Assembly (NCBI GenBank): GCA_013396655.1 | Contig: WBMV01007615.1 | Coordinates: 254,472 to 318,471 of the forward strand | Direction: 5' to 3' | Origin: Campylorhamphus procurvoides | Lineage: Eukaryota > Chordata > Aves > Passeriformes > Dendrocolaptidae | DNA length: 64,000 nt | Shown here: piece after piece, positions 34,701 to 48,800 of the stretch | How the letters are laid out: the number at the start of each line of letters is the position of its first letter | Numbering within the stretch: position 1 is the stretch's first letter | The notes under the pieces: model-generated | The model's database searches: none | Seen by the model: only the letters and a program-made list of their open reading frames with translations | What the model was told of the DNA's origin: nothing | Program-made: the position numbers and the translations under genes

Positions 34701-37700
34701 AACACAGAGACTGAAAAGCAGTACTCTGTTCTACACCAATATATTGCTTTGTGGGCTACTCTAAGTTAGCAATTAGTGAGCACTTTGCCTTCTATTAACA
34801 TACGATTTAGCATGGGTTACTCCCTAGCTGTACAGGTAGCAGTCCTACATGGAAGTAAATGCTAGAATTCAGCCTGGAGTCCACAAAACATAGCACAAGC
34901 TTTTTCAAAAGCCCTTGAATCAGCAACTGAATGTAAACACACTTTAGTTGCAGGAATAAAAGCAGACTGACTTACATGATGAAGCAAGCAGTATTTCCCC
35001 CCACTTTAAGCAATGGAATTTAGCCTCCAGTGGTTCTCTTACTGCCTTAAGTAAAGATGACACTTTGACCACAAAGATACCTAGTACTTATAACCATTAA
35101 TTATATATCCAACACTTACTGAAGAAATTCAGAAAGAACTCACTCACCGGCCTTTGATCTGCTTATGGAGGAGTCTCCTGGAGACCTGCTTATGTAGTGG
35201 TGTTTCTGCAACTCTCTTGGTCAACAACTTGCGATGATCTAAAAATCATTAAAGAACTATAACATTACACAATTATAAAGCACTTAAGACAAATAAATAA
35301 ATACAGTTCTGTACAGGCTTCAGCTTAAGAACAGTCAATATAGAATCACTGTGTAACAGTCTCCCAGCATTCACAAGCAATCGTGACTTCAGAGTCCAGT
35401 GTCTACACCTCCTTCCCACTCCCTCAATATTATTAATAGTACCATGTCAGGCATAGTTAACCACTGAGATTTATCCATCTTTCTTTCACAGATCCTTTTT
35501 AAACCAAAAATTTTTAACATTAGATTTGAGAAGTAGAGTTCAGTAAACAATAGGCTTCAGTATCAATACCATGAATATTCACTCTCCAAACACCACAACA
35601 ATAGCCTCCTTTTCTCTTTATTAAAATTGTTTCATAGAACTGAGAATGCAAGAACAGGAATTTTAACAAAAGCTCTTCCACAACAATTCTACACATGGAA
35701 GTCATGTCCTACCTTTGGTGCCTTCATCAGCGCATTTGTATTTTAAGCCTTCCACAGCAGATACTGACTGGCTTCGAAGCATCTTTTTCAGAGACCTTTT
35801 CGATGGTGAAAGTATCTCTTCATTGAAGAGGTTCCTCCTTACCTTTGTAACCTCTGTAAGGCAAGAAAAGCAAGAAAAGATCTGATTAAAAACAGGGAAA
35901 AAAAAAATGACAGGAAGGTAATTTTGTCAGGACACTAGAGATGGGAACAATATACCAGCATGGAAAGACAACTTTTTAGAGGCCGCAAAGTATTGAAAAG
36001 GCTACTGGAACATGTCCTCCTCTAAACCCATTCCAGACTTCTCTTATAAATTAGTATTATATTTGTATTATTCCAACAACAAGCTACAAGCAGATGCTAT
36101 AGTGGAAAAGGAGCCAGTCAGTGTTCCATGTGGAGCAGCATCAGGCGCGTTACAAAATTTCAGCTGAAACACACTGGTTCAGAGAACACATGGGATTTAT
36201 TTTTATCAAGTATTTAATAAAATATGGGAGAGACATCCTGTTTCCAGATATAGGAATTCACTCTTGCCCTCATTTTCTTTTGAGGACAAAGATGGAAATA
36301 ATTTCAAGATTCAAGGAAGAATGGAAAGGTTTTCTTTTGAGGATACAAGATTAAAGTTTTCTGCATATGAGCACACAGAATACCATGTATCTTTTCCTCA
36401 AAGTTTTTGCAGAATTCAGCAAAACTTCCTTCAGATTTCCAGCATGCCTCATCATAATTTCATCACGGCTCACTAAATTTTACAGGGAGAACATGTGCTG
36501 AAGATGCACCTTTCCATGACAGAGCTAGAAGTCAATATACCTTGCACTGCTTCTTTCTGTGACAAAGGCATCTGTTGGGACTTCTCAGGGGCAAGGTAAG
36601 AAGGCAATTTCTCCTGAAACAAACAAAAAATTAGCCTTAGGAGCAGTGTAATGTTATGTTTAATTATGAATATTAACTGTAAGCTCTGAACCACACATTT
36701 CAACTTCCCCTTCAAAGCAGTTTAGTCTCTGTACAGCTGAAACAGGGCACACTTACCAGGGGAATACACAGCACGGGTTTTTGCAGTCAAGCGTCACAAC
36801 TCACACACAATGCTTTTGGAGGAGTCTTACCTTTCGGATGGGATTCTTGGCTACCTTGGGAATTTCAATTTGACGCAAGTTCTGTGGTGCTTCTGTCATG
36901 CTCCTGTGTCTGGCTAACACATTACTCCTTTAGAAAGAATACAAACATTAAGTTAACATAGGAACAGAAGCACAGTTATCAATCTGCTGACAATTAAATT
37001 TAGGTTTGTAGAGATAGGAAGTGCTTACCTAAATGCAGATTGCAAACTGCATTGGCACCTCACTTACTACAATGCTGAGAGATGATATGCAATATAAACA
37101 GCTGTTCATAAGTTTAAGGTTGGTATTAGAACTCATTCATAATTTGCTAAAACATACACAGAACCCCCAACATAGACATCTACAGTAAAACAGTTTTAAC
37201 TTTAACAATATAGTCACCTATTGCAGGGCAGAACATTCTTTTCCTCTCACGGAAAGTGCTCATGAACTTTACTTTTGCATAAGATACAAATACACAATCA
37301 AGATTATGTTTCCATATAGTCAACAATGGCAAGTTAGAATGGAAAAAGACAGCCCCTAAATTTTCTTTCAGGCTTGCAGAGATATGGGCAGGTGTCTGCT
37401 TGTTCCAACCAGCTATTCATATTCAGCAACAAAGATGACTATATGCAGCTTAGGTAACTTCTCAGCCACAGCCCAGGCTGCAACAAAAAGCTGCCTCCTG
37501 TTTGGAATTATTACCTTCTCTTTTTGGCAGATCTGGTGCGCAGCTCCTCCAGCTGGTCACTCTCTGTGCAAACAGCATTGGGAGTTAAGACAGATGATAA
37601 AGACAGTGGAAGGCCTGGAGATTTGCTATCCAGAGTCATGGAGTCATCACTGAAGAAGTCTGAAGGCAGAACAGCTGCCAGCTTCGGGGGTATTTGTGTA

Positions 37701-40700
37701 CCGAGACCATAGTAAATATCTCCAAGGGTCTTTGGTATAGAATTCATATACCTGGAGCATCAGAGAGGAGGCACATCAAACTTTTTGGTGTTTCAGTCCC
37801 AAGGTTTGAACTAAATCCTTGTTCATACACATCAATTAAAAAAAAAACAACTGAATATCAGCTGGTTTCTTTAATTAGTTTACTTGCTTATCAGATGCTT
37901 TTTCTTTAATCAAAATATAACTGTAACAAACAGAACACATCTAAATTCCTGCAAATTACAAAGATGCAGTAAATCAAAACTGTAATTGCTGTCTATTCCC
38001 AGACAAGATCCAACCAAAACCACAGTCCCCGGTAATGCTCAAGTCATGCTAAAGAACTTACAGTTCTAATATTTCCTCTAGAAACTTCGTAAGATACCCT
38101 GGGTCTTCAGTCAGACATAAAATGCGCAACATATCTGTCATCTGGAAGAGAAAGTCAGGTGGGAAAACAGATTAAGTTGTGACAGTTGCAGCACCAGATA
38201 TTTTAGCAAGGAATATAAAGTGTTAGCGTAGTATCAAAGGAGAACTGCAGGTTCCAGGTGTGCATTTTTACTGCCATCCCAGAAACACAACCTGGTCTGT
38301 AGTTTACTTACCTCTTCTAACAGCTGCTCCATTTCGTCAGCGTTGCTTTGCAGCGAAGGGCACTGAAGGCACAACTCAAGGCGTAAAAATACCTGAAGTC
38401 GGCACCTAAGAAAACAAGTAATTATCCACTACCTTTTTTCTAATGGAAACAGCATATTTACTGCAAAAGGTGTGCTCAAAAAAGCAATGCTAAGGGAAGT
38501 GGCTCCTTTTGACAGCATAATCTAGTTGGCATTTCATTTTGGTGGCAGGGGAGATGCCTCATTTCAGATATAGACTGCAGTGCTTATCACACAGCATGGG
38601 TATATTTGCATTTAATGAAATGGTTTTACTGTGACCAGAAATTCTCCTTGAAATATTTGCCCCATGTAAATACTTTTCCATTTCTACAAAAAAGCCACCA
38701 TTAAAAATTGCTAACCAACCCCACAGGATCTCAGAAGCTGAAGTAAATACAGTGTCTCATACTCTCTGACTTTGGTCTCCTTCTGTGAGCCATGCTGCTG
38801 CCTGAGCATTTTGCTGGTCTTCAGGAGATGGTTTCTGACTCTTTCCACACAAGCCACCTGCAGACACACATAATTACAGCAAAAACTTCAACTCCCTGTC
38901 TACAGGGCAAGTTCCCCCACCTATCCTGGTCATCCCCTCATCCCATTTTTTTGGGAATAACTCAATTTTTTTCTTTTCTTCCAAGGAAAGGAATTATGTT
39001 TTTATTTCAGTAGCAAAGTCACAATGAGACATAGAACAACTTTGAGCTTAAATTCACAGAAGTCGCTTGCAGCTTCAAGCCTTTTTAACTACGGATTTGT
39101 CTCTCACAGTATTTTTCTTCAATTATTCACAAGTTTACAAATTTTCATTTCAGGTTATTTTAAGTCTATGCGCAGTGTTAAAAGACTGTAAATATCTTCT
39201 TTAAAATATGTTTTGCAAGAATGTATTTTTAAAAATACTGTCTGAAATCATAATTTGGAAAGAGGTCAGTGTAAAGGAAAGGTATCTGTTGTAACCTTTA
39301 GCAAAGGCGTAAACTGGTAACTGAATTGGATTTTCCTACATTTTTCACCAGCACCCAGTTTTTCAACACTGAGCCAACACAGATAGAAGCAGCTAGTGAT
39401 TGTGGGCTTTTTACTATGTGCAGCTCCACATAAAACTTCACAGATGAAGGCAAGGTAGCCTGAAATAGTGAAAACTTCAAGTTCCAGATCAGTAACACCC
39501 TGTCCACATGCTCTTACCTACCTCTTTCTCTTTGGCATCATGTACTTTCAAGAACCTTTTAATAGCCATGATCATATTCTGGGCACATGCAGATGACAGA
39601 ATTCCCTCAGCAACAGCCTTCTGGTAGCTCTCAATCAAGTGGGAATGCAGCTCCTCCTCTGTCTGGAAGTCTGCAACAGAAATGGTCTGTCAACTAAATG
39701 CCTGTTGACCGCAACATACTGATAAAATACTCATCCTATCTGAGGAGGAGAACAGAGGAGGTCAACAAAAATATTTTCTCCAGCAAAGAATCATCCAGGC
39801 CACAGAACATGAACAGAACCAGTCCTGGATCCAGACCCATGACATTCTTATAAGTTAAATCAAGCTTATAATCAACAATCAAATTTTGCTTAAGGTCAAC
39901 AGACTCAGGCTACCACAGCAGACAAGAAATGCCCTCTACTTCTATCAAATTAGTAAATAGGACTACATTTCCAGCTACCCCTTGATGGGTGCTTCCCTCT
40001 ACCTCTTTGGGTTAAAAACTTTGAAAAGATAAATCGTTATTGCTTTTTTTCAGAGAGATACAAGGCAGGAAATTAATCCCAGGAGTAGCTGTAATACTAG
40101 CTTGTAAACACTTACGGAAACTAAATGGGAGAAGGGTGGAAAAAAAATGACAACTCTTTGACAAGCTGAAGATACAGAAACCCAAACACTGATTGTTCCC
40201 AGGCACTGAATACTCCATTACTAACCCTCCCTCTCCCTTCCACAGAAATCCTGTATGAACTCCTATATCAAGATACCAGGACTTAACACACACCAAGTGG
40301 TATTTTAAGTGCCTTTTCCTTTCCTTCCACCTTCACATCCAATCTTTTTGCTGAAAGCTTCTGTGGAACCTTCTCATTCACTGCTGGTGGCACAGCATCA
40401 GGTTGAAACTTGTGAGCTTTTACATTCAGTCTTGCTACGTTGAGCATCTGCAGTGATCTGGACATGGTCTTCATCTTCTGCCTGACTGGAGTTCGAGGAA
40501 TCCCACCTGCAATGCCACAAAAAGAACAGTTCTACCATCAGACACATCAGTGCAGGAACTCTGCCTGAGGTAGGGCACAACACTGAATTCTGTGTTACTG
40601 TCAAGTGAGATTAGTAACCTTCTAGAGGAAAACAAGGCCCAAATGGTTGGTATTTCTCCATTAAATCAATGTGCAGGGAGTGTAGCAGGCAGCTACTTCT

Positions 40701-43700
40701 TCAAGGAAAAAGCAAATGAAAACTGTTGCTCTGCATAGGAACTTAGATATAATAAGAAATTATATAGGAAGCAATCTTATGTCACAAATAGAAACAGCTG
40801 GCAGAGCAGGACCTGGGGATACGTCAGATCAGGGTAAAATGAACTGTGGTAAGTGTAGGAAAATGCAATGATTAAACTCTTCTGGAAGAAAGTGTTTTAT
40901 TTCTCTAATTAGAACAGTTTAAAGGTTGCAGTATTTACTAGTAGTTAGAGCAGTCCCTGTTTCAAGAATAAGTGAAACTGCAGAGCTTCATATGCTGCTT
41001 TTAACAGTTTTGTCAGTCACTGCACAGCCTTGAATTACAGTAATTTGCATTCTACTATAGGACAAACCTAATACTAATATGCAAATGAGACTGTCCCTAA
41101 ATAAAAAAAAATCTAAACTATGCCACTACGCAGCAGAGTACAGATCTCTGGGGTTCATGGGTCATCTTTTATTGACAACATGCACATATAATCGCAAACT
41201 AAACATACGTCTTTTTTTGTTATTTCCTGGTCCAGCTGCAGCAGACGTTTCATTGAATTTTTTCTCGTACAGCTCAGACAGACTTTCTGAGAGCTCCACA
41301 TCAGACTGGTCTGCACCATCCTTCCTGTTTGCATAAGGAACCTGCAGGAGCCTATATGAAAGAGCAAATCAGCACAATTATCAAAAAAAAAGCTGGGAAC
41401 GGGAGGCATATCCCTTCTTCCCTGTGGACAGAAACAAGGCTTTTCTCCATTCCAATTTGCAGCAATATAGTGCAAGTAGCACAACTCTTCCATTACCTGT
41501 TCCCCAAACACACTTAAGAGATGCAAAAAACCCCAAATCACCCTTAAAAGGGTCACACCAAGCTGGAAACGAGCATTACATTGATGTACAATGGATACAC
41601 TACTGACCTGTACCACAAAACTTTGTGCTTTCTAAACTATCTTGCATTACACTTTTTTTTGTTTCACTCAGCAAGCCCTTTGAAGAAATCAAGCTCATTT
41701 GTTACAAGTAAATACCAACTGTGAGAACGTAACCACCGTCTTCAGTATCTTGCAGTGGATCTTATCATACCATAAGAAAAGCTGAAGTCTGACATTTCCC
41801 AAGTAGCTTAGGGTCATTGAAAGTGACCTGTATCATTCCTGAAACTGTCAGGATTTGAATCTACACAAACTGCTACCCAAATATCCTGTTCCCAGTTCCT
41901 TTTGTCTATATATAATGAAGCAAGAGCCCACAGTAAGCTGAGTACAGAAATAAAACCACTAGAAAAACACTGAATTCTAGATCTCTACGCAATTCTACAG
42001 CCATACTCCCATAACAGGAAGCAGAAATCCTTGATTTTTACTCATGAAACATGTTTCAGAAAAATACCTGAAGGACTCCATCAGATCTGAGCTTGCTCCA
42101 CAAGCATTTGATGCAGGATACCATGTTTCCAGCACTGAAGGATGCCAGCCCCCTGTATGGGATAGTTCCCTTTGGACCCACTCTGGCACTGCAGTTTCTT
42201 CTCCTGTGAGCACACACAAACACAAATTAGAACTGAATTAAGCGGCACAAGGTCCCAGCCTTCACAGAGGCTCTAAAGCAGAGGTTTCCCAAATCTTTGA
42301 TCCTGGAGAAGCAATTTCATAGCCAATACATTGAGACTCGTGAGAAAATTCACTTTAACACAAAATGGGTGATCTAAAGCAGGCCCCTTGCAGCCACACC
42401 CAAAGGCTTTACTGGCCTACATGTCACATTCTAGGAAACCTCCTTCTAAAAACTTGTCCCCAAGCTGCACTTTATCTACAAGCTAAGGACACTAACATTT
42501 TGCCAATAAAACAGTAAGGTGCAATAGTGCAGATTTTTGCATCACATCACAAGGCTTGACAAAATGAACAAGTCCCAAAAATGAGAGATGTGTTACTGAG
42601 AAAATCATTAGCTTTAGATTTATCCACTCCAGATCAGATGTAAAGAGGGTGAGTTTTGCAGTTGTTGACACCTACCCAGACTGGATAGAGAATCTTCCAC
42701 TGGCATGTCAATTTTGCTCAACACACTATTCACGATCTCTGGGAGATGAAGAGCACATTCTTGGGACAAGTTTTCCACTACTGTTCCTTCAAGGCTGCAC
42801 CGCTGAACTTCAGCAGTCTTCTCAGTACCAAGCACAGTCAGAACTGCAGCTCCCTCAGAAAGAGGTGACAGAACAGCAGTGCAGGGGCAACAAGTTTCAG
42901 ACAGAGATACCTCAGCAACCTACATTTAAAAAGAAAGAAAAAGGGAAAAGAGAAATATTTACAATATCTATAGAGACCTAAGGAGGACAGATACTTTACA
43001 GACAGGTTATAGACTTACATGGTCTCCTAAAGAATGTTCTGAATTTAGATTCAAATAAGCAACTTGCAGTGCAGCAGTTATCACCATTATTGTCTTTAAA
43101 ACATGATACTGTCACCCCTTATGTCACAGCCCACTTCAGAAAAGGTATTAGTTTAAGACAAAGAGGAAGATTTACCATGTGTAGTCCTTCAGTCACTAGA
43201 GTTCTTAACAGCTGATGAAACAGTGACCTGTTTTGTCCTGCCTGCTCAGCCTGCGAGTTCTGCAGTATCCAGCTCTCCGTGACAAAGTGGCCAGCCTGCA
43301 CCAAGTTCCAACCCATCAAGCTTCCTTTCAGGAAGATGTTGACAGGACACTGCAGTTGTCTTTGGCTCATGGTGAGAGGTTCCAGGATCACGGCAAAGCT
43401 TTCCTGGTTCTTTCCTCCTGTGCAAGGATAGGATAAAATAAAAGTCTGAAAGCAAGTAAAATAGGGTTTTCTATCTAGGTGATGGGACAAGTTCAATGCA
43501 TAAAAAGGTGATTTCCAAGATTAAAGGGGGAATATACTCTACATAAAGTATATTACAAAACTGACCTTCTCCCAAAGCTCTCAAGAAGCTGAGTGCATGA
43601 AGGGACCACTGAAGAACACAACACATGTTGTTTTAAAGCTAACCTGTTTTCTTTTGAAGGTGCTTTTTATCTGTGTTCTTATTTATAAGAACAGGGAATA

Positions 43701-45239
43701 AGAAAAGGGAGCACACTGCTATAAGGTGGGACCAGCAAAGAGCTCTTCATCCGAACTTCTAGAAGCACGGAAAACTGAAGAGGCTAAATCAGAAAGATGG
43801 GCTAACAGTTCTCCTATCAGAGGAGCTAGCGCATGTGCTGAACTTTTTTTAAAAAAAATGGGCTTTTAAATATCTGAAGTTACTTCGGCACATACTATTC
43901 ACAAGGGAAGCTCATCAAGGACCCTGCACGAGAGCTCAGTTACTAGCATGCACATCTATATTTTTCTTTTCTTTCATTACCAGGCATGCTGAGAAACAAT
44001 GTTCCTTCTTGCTGGGGAAACACTGATCGATACACAGAGGGCTTCCAGAACAAGCAGTTCAAAGTTGCGTCCAGGGGCAGAAGTGTGGTCCAAGGCGCAG
44101 CCTGTGGCACTGGGAAACTGGAGTCTCCAAGGAAGCAATGAGCAAGATCTGCCTTCGAGGGACTCCAACAGTGCACCAAGGTTTCAGCTGGCAAAATGGT
44201 GCCTCCTGTCTGACAGATCAGTTCAAACATTGTCCAGTATCCAACATGATCCGGGGCTTCAATCAGCTGAAAGAAAGTAACAGAGAGATCTAAAGTTAAT
44301 GGTGGCAGTGAGAGAACTTTTACCCAAATAAAGATTGCATGCTTTTAGCAAAAGGAGCTTATGAAACAGACAAAGGATCTAAACATGGTGCTTTCCAAGT
44401 GTTTTTATGGGCTTTATCAGCCTTCACAGGAATCTGACAAATAAAAAAAAACACCCACGCTTCCCACTGAATGAAAAGCTAGCCAGTATTTCAAGGCTGA
44501 GTTTTTAAATGTGGTATCTACACACCTGAACCACGAGATATTTATCTGCTATTCTTAATAGCTGTAACCACCCCCCTAACTCAAAGCACTAAAGGACCCA
44601 TCAATAAGCACTGTACATCTCTGCAATTACAGATATATCTCAGCCTCCACGTGGATGATTCTATTCGAGTTTTCAGTCCCTTGCTGAAGATTATGTGGCA
44701 GCAACTGAGGAGCTTTCACTACCACCCAAAGACTACAGCAGAAAACTGTCCTGTTATACAGGAAGGTAGCGTAGCAGGCAGCCTGCTAGTGCTCAATGCT
44801 GCGCGGTAAAATCTCGTTACCTGAGCCCGCTCGGTAGTGTCCACCCAGAAGAGCGTGATTTTCTGCTCCGCAAGCAGCTCCTGGACACTCCTGGGCAGGA
44901 ATTTCTCCGCCAGCTCCTGTGCCAAGGGCGGTTCTCCAGGGGAGGAAGGAGCATCGCTCCCCGACACGAACCGCCGGAGCTCCCTGTGCGAGTGCGGGCA
45001 GGGCGAGAACAGGAACACGGCGTTCACGAAGCCCTCGGGGGGCGCCTCGGGGGGCTGCGGGCCAGCCGGGCCCGTCCTGCGGCTCCTGCGGGGCGGCTTC
45101 GCGGGGGACGCGATCTCCGGCGGGTCCCACTGGAAGTCGAGCAGCGTCTCCTTGAGGCCGCCGTGCGTGAGGGCGGCGCGGGGCGCGGGGCCGGGCAGGG
45201 CGGCCGAGGGTGCCCGCGCCCCGAACCGCTCCGCCAGCT
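28725..45239 (-). CDS. TICRR: Treslin/TICRR, DNA replication initiation factor (N-terminus in gap)
   Basis: Treslin binds TopBP1 after CDK phosphorylation and helps load CDC45 at origins. 22 minus-strand exons: 44821-45239 (5' cut), 43981-44266, 43176-43417, 42676-42919, 42068-42203, 41209-41351, 40294-40506, 39522-39670, 38763-38857, 38312-38405, 38062-38141, 37515-37751, 36831-36927, 36541-36613, 35713-35853, 35148-35238, 34578-34639, 33606-33761, 32711-32868, 30222-32505, 28934-29038, 28725-28843. They join into about 1,874 codons (human about 1,910). Exon 1 has [15 protein letters not shown] and [10 protein letters not shown]. Later come [29 protein letters not shown]-like [19 protein letters not shown] and [10 protein letters not shown]. 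The CDK/TopBP1 motifs VAETPLHKQ and VEESPEKA are intact. The 2.3-kb penultimate-region exon carries [13 protein letters not shown] and [10 protein letters not shown]. The end, [10 protein letters not shown], lacks a few mammalian residues. Roughly 70-80 N-terminal codons are missing. Confidence 0.95.
32869..44820 (-). other. TICRR: TICRR introns
   Basis: The intervals between the TICRR exons listed above are AT-rich relative to the flanks. I see no repeats of note, no nested genes and no second-strand exons in them. The same holds for the 29039-30221 intron outside this span. Confidence 0.5.
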
Positions 45240-45515
45240 NNNNNNNNNNNNNNNNNNNNNNNNNNNNNNNNNNNNNNNNNNNNNNNNNNNNNNNNNNNNN
45301 NNNNNNNNNNNNNNNNNNNNNNNNNNNNNNNNNNNNNNNNNNNNNNNNNNNNNNNNNNNNNNNNNNNNNNNNNNNNNNNNNNNNNNNNNNNNNNNNNNNN
45401 NNNNNNNNNNNNNNNNNNNNNNNNNNNNNNNNNNNNNNNNNNNNNNNNNNNNNNNNNNNNNNNNNNNNNNNNNNNNNNNNNNNNNNNNNNNNNNNNNNNN
45501 NNNNNNNNNNNNNNN
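45240..45515. other. assembly gap (276 N) over TICRR 5' end
   Basis: The gap cuts TICRR exon 1 in a very GC-rich stretch. It should contain the start codon, roughly 70-80 codons and perhaps the core promoter, if its size is right. Confidence 0.95.
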
Positions 45516-45599
45516 GGTGGGCCCCGCTCGCCCCTAGAGGTCCCACCTGCAGGCACCCCTCATTGGGGAACAGCAGGGACAGCCCAGCAAACGTGCATG

Positions 45600-45835
45600 G
45601 CTGGAATTGGGATCCGTGTTCAGACTGGACTGACATTAGGAAATAAAAGAAGTGTTGCTGCTCAGAGGATGAGGCACCGGGATGGGCTGCCCAGAGCAGG
45701 ATCACCGACCGCCACCCCTGGGGGTGCTGAGGAGGAGCCTGGATCTGGCCCTGGGTGATGGTGCTGGGTGGGAGTGGTGCGGTTGGACTGGGTGATCTTA
45801 AAGGTCTCTTCCAACTTGATGGTTCCATGGAAAGC
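45600..45835 (+). mobile_element. CR1-type LINE, 3' end fragment
   Basis: The CR1 3' segment appears in order: 'cagactggactgacattaggaaat', 'gatgaggcaccggga..ggctgcccagag', 'ccacccctgggggtgctga', then the end 'ggttggactgggtgatcttaaaggtctcttccaactt'. It sits directly beside the TICRR 5' end and gap. Confidence 0.85.
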
Positions 45836-48800
45836 TGTGGGGTAGAGGCACCTGGACACGGGTTGGTGTTGGGGAGGTGGAGGATGAACACCCTGATATT
45901 GTCATCAGCCGTTTTGCCCCGAGCATCACCTCCCTGCAGGGCCTGGATCCCGTTTTGGATCCCATCTGGTCCCGCAGGTTCTGGCAGTCCAGGTGTGATC
46001 ACACTGGGCAATGGCAGAGGAAGCCACCAGAGCTGCCCCGGTGTCCGCTCCACCCTTCTCTGCAGAGCTTGAATGTCCCAGCCTAAACCAGAGTCACCAG
46101 CAGCCAGTTGTATTTATAAAGCAACAAAGACAAGCGGGCAATGATTGCCCATTGGGCTTTGGTGGTGACTACGAGCATGAGTGGGTTTAATGAGCTGGAA
46201 CATGGCACTGATCCACTCGGGTGCGCAGGAGTAACCTGCCACCAAGAGCAAGGGAAGGACAACAGGTCTCCCTGGCTGAAAGGGTGGAGGGCAGCCTGCA
46301 GCCTTGGCGATGCAGGCTTCCTGGGGACCCGTGGGGTCTTCCTCCTGGCTGGTGCTTGCCCTTGGACCCTGAGACGCCTCTTGTTGCTTGTCAATATATC
46401 ATTGTCCTGTTTAAGCCCTGAAGAAGAGCCAACCCCACCATGCTCTCACTGCCATTGCCCAGCCACTGGTGTCTGTCCCAGCTGCCCACTGAGAACATTT
46501 AGCAGAGTGTGACCAAAACCTGCCTTATCACAGTCCACCTGGGACCAGAAACAAACTCAGGGCAAAGGGAAGTTTCTCAGGAAAGTCTGGCAGCTTCCAA
46601 CACAGGAACTGCTGCCAGTTGTTCAACCTCTTGCTCCTCTCCTGCCCACTCATGTTTTTGCTCTTGAAGCCCATCCAGCTCGTGGGAAAGCTGTCAGAGT
46701 TGTTGGCTGAGCCCTGGTGACCATGTTTCCCAGTGTGACAGCCAGAGTGGCTCACAGCTCTGCATCTTGCACTGTCCTGTGCTTGCGGTGCTCAGAGATA
46801 TTTGCCCTCTCTGCTTGCTGCCCAAGGACACTGACCTCTCTCAAACAGTCCTCGGGTTCTTTCTGGACAATCATTTACTTGCTGATAAATGTGGTTTATT
46901 GGGAGGAGGGAGAGAGCACAAGAAAAATCATTCGTAATCTGTGTTCACATTTGGTTGACACTTTGATCCAGATAGGATTTTTTTTAACTTAAAAAAAATT
47001 AAACTTGCTTTATTTTGTCCTGTTTCCAGCATTTCTCTCCAAGGGATACTTAATGGTGTGGGCTGAAAAAAGGGCTGAGAAAACCCAGACCTAAGTGAAC
47101 TGTTTATCTCCCACCATACCACGACTCTGTCCCACCCCAGTGGAAAGTTTGTTTGCCTTTCTGCTGAGCCAGCAAGAAGAAAAAAAAATACTTGTTTTGT
47201 ATTGACTCAGATGCTTTGCTTTCAGGACACTCCTCAAGGACCTACACAAGCAACGAGTCACCTTTGTTGCTGGGCAATGCCCAGACTCTTGCTTGTGCTG
47301 CATTAAGGCTTCCAAGCCTTCTCATATCTCATTCTCCATGTGCCCTTCATCCTATGTGCCCAAAGGCTACTGGTAGTGTCTGCTGCTCTTTTGCCCACTG
47401 ATTCTGGGGAACAGCTCAAGCTGGGCAAAAGGCTGCTTGGTGGATCTCCAGGCTGTTGTCTGAGCAGGGATGGGAGCTGGGAAGGTTGTCTGTGTTTCTT
47501 GGGCATTGAAGTCCTCAGATGTGGCTTTGGCCTGGGTGTAGAATGACATGGGAGGTCACTGGTGCCTTCTGGGAAGGCAACTTCTTCAGTTTTGTGTCTT
47601 GATGAAAGAGAATTTGTTCTGCTTCTCTTCTGTTCACCAGCAAGCTAGGCAAGCCAGAATGAGCTCCAGGGTAAACCCAGACAGGAGTAAGGATCGCTAC
47701 CCATTGCATGTGGAACAACCCAGACTCCTGTCCCTCCCCTGGACAAATTCTAGTATTGCCTGGGTTTACCTGGTTCTCATTTCAGTGAATCCTTGAAGCT
47801 GCCAGGAGATAAAGGAGGGAAAGGTGAGGGTAAGCAGGCAGGGACTGACAGGGCAGCATCTGCAGCACTGCAGAGACTGGAGATGTCTTTCAGTTCTGCC
47901 TTCCCCTGGGCATTTCCAGACCCCTGGGGTTCACAGCTTTAAAGTCACCTCTCAGAGCCAGCACAGCACCTTGGCCCAGGATTGTCTGGGATAAAATCTG
48001 CCAGGACAGTTCACTGTGAGCCAAGGAGCCCCCATTCCTTCCTCTCCAGGGTGAAGGTGCCTCAAGGCCTCCAGGCAAGAGGGAGGCATTTTGGTGTGAT
48101 TTAGATTTTGTCGCTACATCTTTCAAATATTTTTAGTGCTCATAAAAATGAGAAACTGGGAGAGACCCAGCTGGGACTAGTACTGTACAACCCTCACTCA
48201 GGGCAACTGAGACCTGACCGCTGCCAGACCTAGTCCTGGGTCTCTTAAGCAGAGAGAGAAACATACCTTTTCCCCCCCCACCATTTCAGTGATTTTTTGG
48301 GGAAAGCTTCCAGCCCTTATGGGTACTGGATATGACAGGCCTAATTCTGTGATGGAGTAGCAAGCATTGCTTCCAGCAGACACTGCCCTGGCTCACACCA
48401 GCCTGGAGTTTTCAACAGGACTTTAAAGCACTTGGATATTGGTGACTGGGGCATGATGAAACCTGCCCCGTGTGTTCTACCATGCAGTTAGGTACCTTGT
48501 AGGGTGGCTGCAGTGGTGGTCTAACCCATCATAGGAGGCACTCTGCCAGCACTGCTGCAGCCACCTGTGCTGGCATGGCCCCGTCAGCCTTTCCGGTGTT
48601 ATCCTGGCCCTGCAAAGGAGCCTGGAGAGAAGCTGGTCCTTTAACGAGCTCTCCCAGCCTGGGCAGCCCATGGAGCATGCCAGCCCTATTGGGACTGCAG
48701 TGACAAAGTGCTGATCTGCAGGCTGATAAGGAGGGGCAGCACCAGGCACTGCAGCAAGGTGAGACTGTCAGGCCAGCAGAAAAGCCACTAACCTTCAGAC

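Noticed and set aside
41339..41351. Alternative acceptor ten bases further in (CTGCAG|GTTCC) for TICRR exon 6.
   Set aside because: It breaks the frame from the previous exon. The acceptor giving a start at 41351 restores [12 protein letters not shown] and fits the human protein.
44719..46053. 444-codon minus-strand frame suggesting that TICRR continues to the right of the gap.
   Set aside because: The part right of the gap is CR1 sequence in antisense and the gap is only open because N is translated as X. TICRR coding is supported only to 45239.
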